The position numbers and the translations under genes were made by a program. Shown here one piece after another: positions 25,793 through 36,811 of a stretch of 64,000 nt of DNA (the first letter of the stretch is position 1; every line of letters begins with the position of its first letter). Origin of the DNA: a bacterium (GTDB lineage: Bacteria > Patescibacteria > Microgenomatia > Levybacterales > UBA12049). The notes beneath the pieces are model-generated. The model made no database searches, was not told the origin of the DNA, and saw only the letters and a list, made by a program, of their open reading frames with translations. The stretch is from contig JAJYDJ010000002.1 in NCBI GenBank assembly GCA_021777565.1, positions 1 through 64,000 on the forward strand, written 5' to 3'.

Positions 25793-26851
25793 TTATCTAT
25801 AGAACATTGGTTTCTCAAGAAGCACTGGTACGAGATAAATACGTCTCTCACCTTGTGCAACTGAAACTACTGAACACTGGACAGACTTTCCCTCATACAA
25901 CTCTTGTCCTGCAGGGACAGTTTCTTTTTTAATGTAGCCAACAACTGGTGACTTCCCAAGATCGACAACATATCCTTTTTCTTCAACATGTGTAATGGTA
26001 CCTTGCACCATCTGATCAGAGGCAAAAGTTGCAAAAATATCTGCCAGTGGGTCTTTCAGAAGACGCTTGAGAGAAAGAATGATACGGGCGTTGTTAGTAT
26101 CAATGTAAATAATTTCTGCTGATACTTCTTGACCGATAGTAAAGGCCTTTTCGTCAAACCCTTCCCATGCAGTTTCATCAGGACGCACAAACCCTGGCAA
26201 AGTCTCTGTTTCTGAGACCTTAATACTGACCCCTATACCATTGTGAGACACTTCTGAGACAGTACCAGCAACCTTATCCCCGACTCTCATTTTTTTACTC
26301 AATTTCATGAATTCATCACGTGAGAACAACTCTTTTTGACTTACAACAAAACGATGGTTATCGCGATTTATTTCAACCAGTGAGACTTTTACCTCAGTGC
26401 CAAAGGCCATATCCCGAGAAGTCGTATAAGAGTTAGGAAGAAAGCCTGAAAGCCCACCTTCTGAGGAAACGACGTACCCTCCTTTTGTCTGCTGACCGAT
26501 AGTAACAGTTATTTTTTCTTTTTTAGAAAGGGCTTCATCTAACAGTGCCCATGACGCATTACTCATATGTTTTCTCAGTGATACGACCGGGTATCCACTC
26601 TCGCCTTCTGGCGAAAGAACATAGACAGAGACTTTGTCACCGACATGAAGTGTTGCCAAAAGCTGTTGCATGAGTGTTTTATCTTGCTCGAGGACCAATG
26701 CTGGTGCTTTGGCGTTAATATCAATAAGAATTTCTTGTGAAGAGATTTTTTTGACCGTTCCATCAATTGTTTGGCCTTTGGAAATACTTCGAGTAGTGAT
26801 ACTCTGTTTTTTCATGAGGTCAGCCATGGAAGTTGCGGGAGTGTTATTCAT
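25793..26851 (-). CDS. rpsA: Ribosomal protein S1 (four S1 domains)
   Basis: The 352-residue protein contains four S1/OB repeats (about 25-95, 105-180, 195-265, 280-345), for example KGQTIDGTVKKISSQEILIDINAK and VGDKVAGTVSEVSHNGIGVSIKVSETETLPGFVRPDE. This length is normal for Gram-positive and CPR S1. S1 unfolds structured mRNA starts on the 30S subunit, notable here where many mRNAs appear leaderless. It begins only 30 nt after the 5S rRNA end, so it may be read from the rRNA promoter. No Shine-Dalgarno site is visible. Confidence 0.9.
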   Translation of the reverse strand: MNNTPATSMADLMKKQSITTRSISKGQTIDGTVKKISSQEILIDINAKAPALVLEQDKTLMQQLLATLHVGDKVSVYVLSPEGESGYPVVSLRKHMSNASWALLDEALSKKEKITVTIGQQTKGGYVVSSEGGLSGFLPNSYTTSRDMAFGTEVKVSLVEINRDNHRFVVSQKELFSRDEFMKLSKKMRVGDKVAGTVSEVSHNGIGVSIKVSETETLPGFVRPDETAWEGFDEKAFTIGQEVSAEIIYIDTNNARIILSLKRLLKDPLADIFATFASDQMVQGTITHVEEKGYVVDLGKSPVVGYIKKETVPAGQELYEGKSVQCSVVSVAQGERRIYLVPVLLEKPMFYR

Positions 26852-26880
26852 AAATACAAAGAAAAAAGTTTGCTGCTCAA

Positions 26881-26998
26881 TGCTCGGCCTTGACGTATTG
26901 TCCCGTCCCCGAAGGGAGAGTATCGTCCGCGCTGGCGCGTTTCACGACTTTGTTCGGAATGGAAAAAGGTGGTTCCACGCCGCTCCAAAGACCGAACA
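26881..26998 (-). rRNA. rrf: 5S ribosomal RNA
   Basis: 118 nt with the terminal helix TGTTCGGTCTT/AAGGCCGAGCA and the conserved segments CCGAACA, GTGAAACGCGC and GGACGGGAC. The flanks extend the helix (GTTTGCTG / CAGCAAAC) and end in a T-run, which can serve as processing stalk and terminator. Confidence 0.93.
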
Positions 26999-27077
26999 TT
27001 CAACAGCAAACTTATAAATGTGCTTGTCGTAAGCTCTTAAAAAGCGAAGAGAAAAGTAACGGTTTTTAAAACATGCG

Positions 27078-30050
<2,973 letters not shown>

Positions 30051-30172
30051 ATTGCATGTTAAAAAAACCTGCATTTTCTCTTCACTTTTTAAAGAGCTTA
30101 CATATACTCATCTGGAACTAACCCTCCCTTGCTGGAGGGCTTGTTCCAAACAACATGTAAACATGTACGCCT

Positions 30173-30224
30173 TGGTGGACCGGAAGAGATTTCCCCCAAG
30201 GGGACTAGCTACTTCGTAGCGGCG
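30173..30224 (-). repeat. tRNA-Ala 3'-end duplicate joined to a 31-nt dispersed repeat
   Basis: Bases 30173-30191 repeat exactly the 19 bases at 30276-30294 that include CCA and the acceptor/T-arm of tRNA-Ala(TGC). Directly beside it, 30194-30224 (read on the minus strand) matches a 31-nt core also found at 33717-33747 and 37667-37697: CGCCGCTAC-nnn-GTAGC, then AGT-n-CCC and TTGGGG. Confidence 0.65.
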
Positions 30225-30275
30225 TCCACAGGACTAGGGTCGCTGCCCGTCGCTTCTCATCTCTTCTGAGCAACC

Positions 30276-30351
30276 TGGTGGACCGGAAGAGATTCGAACT
30301 CTCGACCTTCGCTATGCAAAAGCGACGCTCTACCAGCTAAGCTACCGGCCC
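30276..30351 (-). tRNA. tRNA-Ala (anticodon TGC), CCA encoded
   Basis: Acceptor GGGCCGG/CCGGTCC, anticodon stem TCGCT/AGCGA, loop TTTGCAT, anticodon UGC, discriminator A and encoded CCA at 30278-30276. It lies between the rRNA promoter and 23S rRNA, the place where Ala/Ile tRNAs sit in classical 16S-23S spacers, although 16S is missing. Confidence 0.95.
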
Positions 30352-30475
30352 TGCTCTCACGGTCTTCCCTTATTTGTTAATCGATCGGTACGTATCTGAA
30401 GCTAAAAACTTACACTGAAGTATGTTTTTCGATAAAGAAATGCTGCATACAGATACCCACTGATCGTATCCCGAT

Positions 30476-30503
30476 AGTATCATAGCCATCCTGAGGCTGT
30501 CAA
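30476..30503 (-). promoter_or_regulatory. Promoter for the tRNA-Ala-23S-5S unit
   Basis: TTGACA (30503-30498), a 16-nt spacer and GATACT (30481-30476). It lies between tgt and tRNA-Ala and reads toward the rRNA, with start near 30469. Confidence 0.6.
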
Positions 30504-30523
30504 TGACTGATATGACGGGCTTT

Positions 30524-31714
30524 TTAGACCCCCATCCAGTCCTTTTTTAGAAGAGTGAAACGATCATCCTGGATCGCTTCTCGAATCTCTTTCATGAGAT
30601 TCATCAAGAACGCTATATTATGGTAGCTCACGAGCGTATAGCCTTCTAATTCATGCGCTCTGAAGAGATGGTGGATATAGCCACGGGTATAGGTTTTACA
30701 CACCATACACGAACACGTGGCATCAAGTGGTTCATGGCTATGGGTATAGTCAGCCTTCGTAATGTCCTGGCGCCAGCGATTTTCCTTCGTACCCGTTGGC
30801 CCGTGCACGAAAAAGACTCCCATACGGCCAAGTCTGGTTGGCGTGACGCAGTCAAAGGTATCCACACCCCGCTCTACCCCTTCAAAAATGTCATCAATAT
30901 CCCCAATACCCAAGAGATGTCGTGGTTTCTCAAGAGAAATATGGCTCGTCGTCCAGTCTACTACTTCATAGAGGTTTTGCTTACTGGCGTGTGCTCCCCC
31001 AAGCGCAACCGCCTGGAAGTGTTCATCAACAAATTTCGCTGACTGAAGGCGTAAATCTTCAAACTTTCCTCCATGGGTCACGCCGTACAAGAGCTGGTCG
31101 GTTCTAGTCTGTGCCGCCAGTGATCGAGTAAGCCAGCGCTCTGTGAGTTCTAGAGATTCTCTGGTCTTGTCATAGTCATAGAGGGGTGACTCCAGGTCAT
31201 CAAACCCTACGATCAGATCAGCCCCAATCTTCTCTTGGATCGCGATCGAGCTCTCAGGCGAGAGCATGTGGGACGACCCATCCAGGTGGGACTGAAAGAG
31301 GACGCCTTCCTCTGAGATCTTGTTGAGCCTTGGCTTAGCCTCCTTCTCATGGACGGCTTCTTCTTCTTTGAGGAATTTGACCATGCCATGCTCGAGATTG
31401 ACCCCGAGGGAAAACACTTGAAATCCCCCACTGTCAGTCATGGTTGGCCCATGCCACCCCATAAACTCAGCTACGCCCCCAAATTCATCAATAATATCCT
31501 CCCCTGGCCTCAAATGCAGGTGGTAGGTGTTGGCGAGCACGAGCTGGGCTCCCATATCACGCAAATCCCGAGGAGTGAGTGCTTTTACGCTCGCCTGGGT
31601 GCCTACGGGGAAAAATTGTGGCGTCTGTACCACGCCATGGGGTGTATGAATCTCACCCACACGGGCTTTGGTAGCTTTGTCTTGATGGATGATAGTAAAA
31701 GATACTGAAGTCAT
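30524..31714 (-). CDS. tgt: tRNA-guanine transglycosylase family protein with altered base pocket
   Basis: The 396-residue protein has the TGT barrel signatures TMTDSGGFQVFSL (substrate Asp), GVDTFDCVTPTRLGRMG (nucleophile Asp), and a C-x-C-x2-C ... H zinc site (CSCMVCKTYTRGYIHHLFRAHELEGYTLVSYHN). Two base-recognition positions differ from the classical enzyme: the usual FGIVQGG reads YGVTHGG, and LALGGLAVGE reads VALGGAHASKQ. An insertion (KFLKEEEAVHEKEAK) is also present. It should exchange G34 in tRNA, but the incoming base may not be preQ1. The start at 31714 avoids overlap with tRNA-Met. Confidence 0.85.
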   Translation of the reverse strand: MTSVSFTIIHQDKATKARVGEIHTPHGVVQTPQFFPVGTQASVKALTPRDLRDMGAQLVLANTYHLHLRPGEDIIDEFGGVAEFMGWHGPTMTDSGGFQVFSLGVNLEHGMVKFLKEEEAVHEKEAKPRLNKISEEGVLFQSHLDGSSHMLSPESSIAIQEKIGADLIVGFDDLESPLYDYDKTRESLELTERWLTRSLAAQTRTDQLLYGVTHGGKFEDLRLQSAKFVDEHFQAVALGGAHASKQNLYEVVDWTTSHISLEKPRHLLGIGDIDDIFEGVERGVDTFDCVTPTRLGRMGVFFVHGPTGTKENRWRQDITKADYTHSHEPLDATCSCMVCKTYTRGYIHHLFRAHELEGYTLVSYHNIAFLMNLMKEIREAIQDDRFTLLKKDWMGV

Positions 31715-31731
31715 GCTATTTCTATTCTTTT

Positions 31732-31808
31732 TGGTAGCAGGGGTGGGATTTGAACCCACGACCGCAGCGTTATGAATGCTGTGCTCTAACCAACTGAGCT
31801 ACCCTGCC
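31732..31808 (-). tRNA. tRNA-Met (CAT), probably elongator, CCA encoded
   Basis: Acceptor GGCAGGG/CCCTGCT with a G-U first pair, anticodon loop TTCATAA, T-loop TTCAAAT, discriminator A and encoded CCA. A paired 1-72 position and AGCTCAGTTGGTTAGAGC resemble elongator tRNA-Met. A lysidine-type Ile tRNA is possible, but a UAU tRNA-Ile at 33577 makes that less likely. Confidence 0.88.
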
Positions 31809-31852
31809 AGGGCTCCACCCTTGTGGCGGATTTCATTGCTAAGTATACCAAT

Positions 31853-31881
31853 TTGACCCATGCCTAATCAATTGGTATAAT
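31853..31881 (+). promoter_or_regulatory. Consensus promoter of the initiator tRNA
   Basis: TTGACC (31853-31858), a 17-nt spacer and TATAAT (31876-31881). Start near 31888 is only a few bases before the tRNA, leaving almost no 5' leader. Confidence 0.8.
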
Positions 31882-31891
31882 GGGACATACG

Positions 31892-31959
31892 CGCGGGGTA
31901 GTGTAAGGCGCACGTGAGGCTCATAATCTCACAGTCCACTTTCGATAGTGGCCCCGCAA
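31892..31959 (+). tRNA. Initiator tRNA-fMet (CAT), only 68 nt
   Basis: Acceptor CGCGGGG/CCCCGCA leaves the C1-A72 mismatch that marks bacterial initiator tRNA. Anticodon loop is CTCATAA. The D-arm has a very short loop (GTGT-AAGGC-GCAC), and the T-arm CCACT/AGTGG encloses six rather than seven bases (TTCGAT). The first three G-C pairs of the initiator anticodon stem are not fully kept (TGAGG/TCTCA). The gene overlaps the 3' end of the FtsB-like gene on the other strand by 31 nt. CCA is not encoded. Confidence 0.75.
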
Positions 31960-32297
31960 CACAGATGCACTGACTGGAGCCATTGCTGCCAGGTTGGTAA
32001 TACCACAGGCTTCCCTTCAATCGTTTGTTCCCCACTCCCCGTTGCTACCAAGATACGCGTCTCATTGGGAAGACTTAAGAAGAGTTTATCTCGCGCCTGC
32101 TCTTGTACAAAGTTAGGGTCTTGTGCCTGATTCATCTGTGATTTGAGTTTTGCATTCTTTTGTTGCAGATACGCAAGATGGTCCCTCGCCTGCAAAACAA
32201 TACTCCTTTTTTGCAGCAGAGAAATAATTTCTTGTGCAGAGCGAATTGCTGAGAAAACACAAAAGACAACAATAATAATAGTTATGACTTTTTTCAT
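31929..32297 (-). CDS. FtsB/DivIC-like septum formation initiator protein
   Basis: The 122-residue protein has one N-terminal membrane helix (about 4-25), then a coiled coil (LLQKRSIVLQARDHLAYLQQKNAKLKSQMNQAQ) and the family-typical motif DPNFVQEQARDKLFLSLPNE. FtsB/DivIC proteins bridge the divisome through such coils. The last ten codons run antisense to the initiator tRNA 3' half. Its start region shares the divergent intergenic space with xerD. Confidence 0.85.
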   Translation of the reverse strand: MKKVITIIIVVFCVFSAIRSAQEIISLLQKRSIVLQARDHLAYLQQKNAKLKSQMNQAQDPNFVQEQARDKLFLSLPNETRILVATGSGEQTIEGKPVVLPTWQQWLQSVHLCCGATIESGL

Positions 32298-32325
32298 TGA
32301 CGAATCAGCTAAACCGTGATATGAT
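32297..32325 (+). promoter_or_regulatory. Promoter of the tyrosine recombinase gene
   Basis: TTGACG (32297-32302), a 17-nt spacer and TATGAT (32320-32325). Transcription starts about 7 nt before ATG 32339. Confidence 0.7.
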
Positions 32326-32338
32326 CTAAACCTGTAAT

Positions 32339-33193
32339 ATGATACAAATGCGCGACGCCCATAAACAGTTCAAGACCTTTCTTGAAAGCAAAAATAAATC
32401 CCGTGCCACCATTGTAGCCTACAACAAAGACATCGATCAAGTGATCGAGTTTATTGAAAAACAAGGAAAATCAACTGTTGACCAGATCACAAAAGAAGAC
32501 CTGGAAGGATTTTTAGCCCAACTCGCACAAGAAGGATATACCGTCAAATCTATCTCTAGAAAGATTAACTCTACCCGTACTTTCTATCGTTTCCTCAAAA
32601 CCCATAATCTCACTGAAGAAGACCCATCAGCACTCTTAGAACACCCACGATATGAACTAGGACAGCCACGTATTTTGACTCCTATGGAATACCGCGCACT
32701 TCGTGATGCAACCCGAAATGATGCACGTATGCATGCCGTCATCCAGACACTTCTCCAGACTGGTATTCGTATCGGCGAGCTCGCAGAATTGAGACTCTCT
32801 GATGTGACCCCAGAGGGATTGACCATCCGACCTATGGAAAAACATGAAGCACGCCTCGTCCCCCTCAATCGTGCTGCACGTGAATCTATGGAAAAGTACA
32901 TGAAAATTCGTCCAGAGGTCAAAGATGATCACGTATTTGTGACCAAATCAGGCAAACCATTCTTGATTCGTAACATCCGTACTGCTGTGGAGCGCTATTT
33001 CCGCATTGCTGAGATCAAAGGGGCCAAGGTTAATGACCTTCGCCATACCTTTATCGCTCATCACATCAAGCACGGCGTCAATCCACAATTTTTATCTAAG
33101 ATCGTTGGCCACAAGCGTCTCACCACAACTGAGCGATATCTGGAATTTGTCCCAGATCGAGCCAAAGAAACCACCCACCTGTCAGAACTATAA
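32339..33193 (+). CDS. xerD: Xer-type tyrosine recombinase
   Basis: The 284-residue protein has an N-terminal SAM-like core-binding domain (1-90; FLESKNKSRATIVAYNKDIDQVIEFIE) and a catalytic domain with R in TGIRIGELAELRLSDV, K in the beta hairpin, RHTF, GHKRLTTTERY and the nucleophile Tyr near the end. The first residue of the HxxR box appears to be Asn (NDLRHTF). A single Xer-like protein for chromosome dimer resolution is usual in such genomes; no element boundaries point to an integrase. ATG 32348 is an alternative start. Confidence 0.88.
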   Translation: MIQMRDAHKQFKTFLESKNKSRATIVAYNKDIDQVIEFIEKQGKSTVDQITKEDLEGFLAQLAQEGYTVKSISRKINSTRTFYRFLKTHNLTEEDPSALLEHPRYELGQPRILTPMEYRALRDATRNDARMHAVIQTLLQTGIRIGELAELRLSDVTPEGLTIRPMEKHEARLVPLNRAARESMEKYMKIRPEVKDDHVFVTKSGKPFLIRNIRTAVERYFRIAEIKGAKVNDLRHTFIAHHIKHGVNPQFLSKIVGHKRLTTTERYLEFVPDRAKETTHLSEL

Positions 33194-33202
33194 AATTATT
33201 GC

Positions 33203-33257
33203 CTTCTGGTATAATATACCTAGAGTACATCGCTCGCAGAAATGCGGGCTTTTTTTA
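33203..33257 (+). terminator. Terminator immediately preceded by a promoter-like element
   Basis: GCTCGCA-gaaa-TGCGGGC followed by seven T (about 33231-33257) is a good intrinsic terminator for xerD. Between the stop codon and the hairpin is TGGTATAAT, an extended -10 element, so a transcript of about 40 nt could arise here. The next 110 nt hold no gene. Confidence 0.7.
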
Positions 33258-33365
33258 TGGGAAATGCCTAGGAAGTTAGTGATGATGATAATTTAAGTTA
33301 AAATCTGGGGCGCGCAATTTTTGAGATTAAAACGCCTATCATAGGAGTGTAGAGACAAATTAAAT

Positions 33366-33554
33366 ATGTTAAGACTAAAATTAACCATAATACTAAACTT
33401 CTTAATTATTCTGGATTGCTATGTCTTCCATGTAGGTAACGTTACACTGGATTACAAAGCATTATTACTAATTGCAATAATAGTTGTCTTAGTACTTCCT
33501 TTTAAGGAATTTCATATCTGCTCATTATTTAGTGGGAAACTTTGGAAGAGTTAA
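33366..33554 (+). CDS. Possible small membrane protein (62 aa)
   Basis: ATG 33366 opens 62 codons encoding two hydrophobic helices (LTIILNFLIILDCYVFHV and ALLLIAIIVVLVLPF) joined by a short polar loop. The base composition is more AT-rich than the neighbours, and there is no clear ribosome binding site, so this may be a recently acquired or spurious ORF. Confidence 0.4.
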   Translation: MLRLKLTIILNFLIILDCYVFHVGNVTLDYKALLLIAIIVVLVLPFKEFHICSLFSGKLWKS

Positions 33555-33576
33555 GTAGCCTGTACTTTTTTGAGGG

Positions 33577-33649
33577 TGCGCCCGGGAGGACTCGGACCTC
33601 CGACGTGATGTGTATAAGACATCTGTTCTAGCCACTGAACTACGGGCGC
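33577..33649 (-). tRNA. tRNA-Ile with anticodon TAT
   Basis: A 73-nt cloverleaf: acceptor GCGCCCG/CGGGCGC, D-stem GTTC/GAAC, anticodon stem GATGT/ACATC, loop CTTATAC, T-stem GGAGG/CCTCC with loop TCCGAGT. The anticodon UAU would read AUA directly. Most bacteria use a CAU tRNA modified by TilS for this codon. CCA is not encoded. Confidence 0.88.
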
Positions 33650-33697
33650 AAAACTAGTGCCATTATACCTTTTTCAACCACGACAATCTATATAGCG

Positions 33698-33842
33698 TGT
33701 CATTCTGAACGCAGTGCGCCGCTACTGTGTAGCTAGTACCCTTGGGGTGAAGAATCGTATTTTATAAATAGAGATCCTTCGCTCCATTTCATATTCGCTC
33801 AGGATGACACAGGATTGGGAGCCCGCTGTGCTCAGAATGACA
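33698..33842. repeat. Palindromic dispersed repeat, copy A
   Basis: Terminal inverted ends TGTCATTCTGA ... TCAGAATGACA enclose 145 nt including the 31-nt core at 33717-33747 and an inner TCAGGATGACA. It abuts the stop codon of the ATPase gene. It looks like a non-autonomous MITE/REP-type element; no transposase is present. Confidence 0.7.
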
Positions 33843-36236
33843 TTATAGTTTTGCACGAAGTTGAATCTCGCGCTCTACTTCCATCGCATCACGACCAAAT
33901 TTGGCTCGTGAAAGTTCTTTGAGTAGCTCTGCTACCTGTGGATTGTCTAGGGATTGCTCTCGTGCCCAATCTTTGTGCGTATCAATCGAGAATGGTGTCA
34001 CTGGGGCCCCATTCACCGTCGTTCTTACATACGCATTTTGTGCATCGATATTGATCAAATCCTGTTCTGAAAAGACTGGTTGGAACTCATGCTGCAAGAA
34101 ATTGGCATCCTGAATACCCACACGGAAAGAGACTAAGGTACCTACGTTACCAAAGACAGCATTCTTCACTTCCTCATCCATCTGCCCGATAAACTGATTG
34201 GCAACCGTTAAGTTAAGACGATACTTACGTGCTTCAGAGAAGATTTGTGAGAAGTCACTGGTTGCAAAGTTCTGGAATTCATCGACATACAGGAAGAAGT
34301 CTTCACGCTGCTCTTCTGGGATATCCTGGCGCGACAGCGCGGCAGCCAAAATTTTTGGAATTAAGACGAGCCCTAAGAAGTTAGAATTTTCTTCCTGCAA
34401 TTTTCCTTTAGACAAATTCACCAGAAGAATTTTTTTGTTATCCATCACATCACGGAATGTAAAGGCACTTTTTGACTGACCGATGATGTTTCGCATCAGC
34501 TTATTCGTTGTGAAACGGCTAAATTTGGACACGATGTAATCCAAGACTTCTGATTTATGGAAATCACTGGTCTGGGCAATCTGGTCTGTCCAATATCTCT
34601 TAATAATTGGGTCGGTCACTTTAGGTAACAGTTCCTGGACAAACTTTGAGTCAGTCAAAGCGCGTTGTACCTCGATGAACGTCCCACCTGGCTCACTCAT
34701 GACCGTTAACATCACGTTTCGAATAGCGTGCTCCAGTCGGGGCCCGACAATACCGGTCTTGTGTGGATCATAGAGTTTGTAAAACAATCCGATGATGGAT
34801 GACACCATGTAATGCTTCTCCATCTCCCCATATGCTTCCATAATGTTAAGCCCCATGGGACGATTTTCATCAGATGGATCAAACACAATGACATCATTTG
34901 CACGGCTTGCAGGGATACGAAGCAGTAGTTGTTCTATCAAGTCGCCGTGTGGATCAATTACACACACTCCACGCCCTGCCTCAATATCCTGCAAAGACAG
35001 TGATTTCAGCAGTTGTGATTTCCCTGTACCACTTTTACCGATAATATATAAATGTCTTCGTCTATCATCCAAGTCCACATAGACAGGTCTGGTCGCGCCG
35101 CGGAACGTACTGTTGCCGATGAATGTCCCTTGCGTTGCGATCTGTGTTGGGGCTGGAGCCCGCTTACTGGTTAGCCAGAAAATATGCGGTGTCGTGATAC
35201 TACGATTTGGGAAATGGAAAAGCGTGGCCAATTCTTCTGATGACATTACTGAAGTTTGATCATGCATTGGCCAGTAGCGATACACAAAATCTTCTACAAC
35301 CAAGTTCTTGAAGAATGGTTTTACTTTCTTAAATGAGTTGGCACCACCGAACTGACCAAAGGTACCGGTGATATTTGAGAGGTGCTGATTGGCTCTTTCC
35401 TGAGACTGTGCTGATACCACCACGCGCACCACCACATCAAATCCAGGCTTACCGATCTTATTCTCTACTCCTTCGAGTTCTTTTGGGTCGACACCATATT
35501 TTGCTGTCTCTGGATTGGCCTCTCTTTTTTTTGTTTGGGAAATAAACTTGCGGCCAAACTTCTTCCACTTATTATCGGAGGCACTTACCATGATCTGAAT
35601 CGCTGCTCCCTCCCCTTCTTCCATCTTGGCAAGGGTCGAGGTAAGAAGAGACATGCCATCCACCGGCATATCCTTAAAAAGCTTAATTGGCTGATATTTC
35701 TGCCCTTTTAATTTGAGCGTCGCAAAGGCCACCTTGCCTGTTTCTGAGAATATATTGTATTCATTTCCAATAATCCTCTTTTGTTGGGGATCTTTCTCAT
35801 CAACGACCCGAATGTCCGCGTCTGGGTAGGTCGCATTGATCTGTTTCTCTACCAAATCACGCAATTTATTTGGAGTATAGACATAGAACCTGATATCTGA
35901 GGGTTGGCCTACTATTTCAAATGACACAAATGGCTGTGGAGAGAGAAAAGCAAATCGTCCTCCCTTACGAAGTGAGGCAAGTCCTGCAAAAAGCTGTTCT
36001 GCGGCATCGATCTTATACTCATTCTCTCGAGGAACCGCAATTTGCAAAAGAACTGAGTCCAGTGACACTTGTTCACGCTTTCGATATTTATATAACAGGA
36101 GCAACACATATCCCCCGTAGTAACAAACCGTCCCAGTAACAACACAGGCAGCAAGCACGCCAACCGCAATCAAGAGTGCATTAACCAGTGTTTCTGGATT
36201 AAAGATGAGTGGTAGGAGGTCGGTAATGTTATTCAT
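33843..36236 (-). CDS. Membrane-anchored TraG/VirD4-like ATPase
   Basis: The 797-residue protein has one or two N-terminal membrane helices (about 14-54), then an alpha/beta region and an ATPase with Walker A GKSGTGKSQ (about 398-407), VCVIDPHGDLI (about 422-432) and FFLYVDEFQNFAT. It aligns in layout with the membrane-free paralogue at 2862. Such proteins couple substrates to type IV secretion or pili, or pump DNA. It overlaps the upstream gene by 8 nt, so the two form one operon. Confidence 0.83.
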   Translation of the reverse strand: MNNITDLLPLIFNPETLVNALLIAVGVLAACVVTGTVCYYGGYVLLLLYKYRKREQVSLDSVLLQIAVPRENEYKIDAAEQLFAGLASLRKGGRFAFLSPQPFVSFEIVGQPSDIRFYVYTPNKLRDLVEKQINATYPDADIRVVDEKDPQQKRIIGNEYNIFSETGKVAFATLKLKGQKYQPIKLFKDMPVDGMSLLTSTLAKMEEGEGAAIQIMVSASDNKWKKFGRKFISQTKKREANPETAKYGVDPKELEGVENKIGKPGFDVVVRVVVSAQSQERANQHLSNITGTFGQFGGANSFKKVKPFFKNLVVEDFVYRYWPMHDQTSVMSSEELATLFHFPNRSITTPHIFWLTSKRAPAPTQIATQGTFIGNSTFRGATRPVYVDLDDRRRHLYIIGKSGTGKSQLLKSLSLQDIEAGRGVCVIDPHGDLIEQLLLRIPASRANDVIVFDPSDENRPMGLNIMEAYGEMEKHYMVSSIIGLFYKLYDPHKTGIVGPRLEHAIRNVMLTVMSEPGGTFIEVQRALTDSKFVQELLPKVTDPIIKRYWTDQIAQTSDFHKSEVLDYIVSKFSRFTTNKLMRNIIGQSKSAFTFRDVMDNKKILLVNLSKGKLQEENSNFLGLVLIPKILAAALSRQDIPEEQREDFFLYVDEFQNFATSDFSQIFSEARKYRLNLTVANQFIGQMDEEVKNAVFGNVGTLVSFRVGIQDANFLQHEFQPVFSEQDLINIDAQNAYVRTTVNGAPVTPFSIDTHKDWAREQSLDNPQVAELLKELSRAKFGRDAMEVEREIQLRAKL

Positions 36237-36753
36237 TGGTGTTCCCTCTTATTTTAAACACTTTTGAGAAAAGTGTCGCGAGCCAGGTAAGAGAATTAGT
36301 GACAGATGGCTTTTTGCCCAGTGCCTGCATGACTTGTTGTGCTTTTGCTTGTGACTGAGCAGAAGGGACAGGGGTTGATACAGGAGCCGCGGTCTGCACT
36401 GCTGGTATTGCATGCGATTGGTGACCGGCAAGATCTTGCAACTTACTCTCAAGAGCTTCCACCTCTTGCTGTCGTTTCTCCTCACTCTCCTCGGCCTTTT
36501 CCTTATCAGCAGTCTCCTGTGCTACAAATACTTCCTGAACGATGTCTTGAAACGCTGATTGAAACTCTGGAGAGACAGCAGGCAGAGGCCCTGATTCTGG
36601 ATTTAAATATTTTATCGATGTATTGGGATCATTATCTGGGACATCAACTGGTATCGGTACTGTTGGGTCCTGGAACACCCTTACACTGGTATCGGTCTGT
36701 AAAGACGCAGCATGTTGCACCTGAGAAGGAGCTGTCTGGCCTGTGTTTTCCAT
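36229..36753 (-). CDS. Hydrophilic, partly coiled-coil protein encoded with the ATPase (174 aa)
   Basis: No membrane segment. The N-terminal 70 residues are Pro/Asp/Thr-rich; residues about 75-115 form an acidic coiled coil (ETADKEKAEESEEKRQQEVEALESKLQDL), followed by a low-complexity linker and a basic C-terminus. TATGAT sits exactly 6 nt before the ATG, so the operon mRNA is leaderless. It may be an adaptor for the ATPase; no family is recognised. Confidence 0.65.
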   Translation of the reverse strand: MENTGQTAPSQVQHAASLQTDTSVRVFQDPTVPIPVDVPDNDPNTSIKYLNPESGPLPAVSPEFQSAFQDIVQEVFVAQETADKEKAEESEEKRQQEVEALESKLQDLAGHQSHAIPAVQTAAPVSTPVPSAQSQAKAQQVMQALGKKPSVTNSLTWLATLFSKVFKIRGNTNE

Positions 36754-36811
36754 ATCACTATCATAGCAATCGCCTGCCTAGAAGTACAGTATACTGATCT
36801 GAAGTGATCCA

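Noticed and set aside
32339..33193. Xer gene as an integrase of a mobile element
   Set aside because: Size and context fit housekeeping Xer; no attachment repeats or cargo genes next to it.
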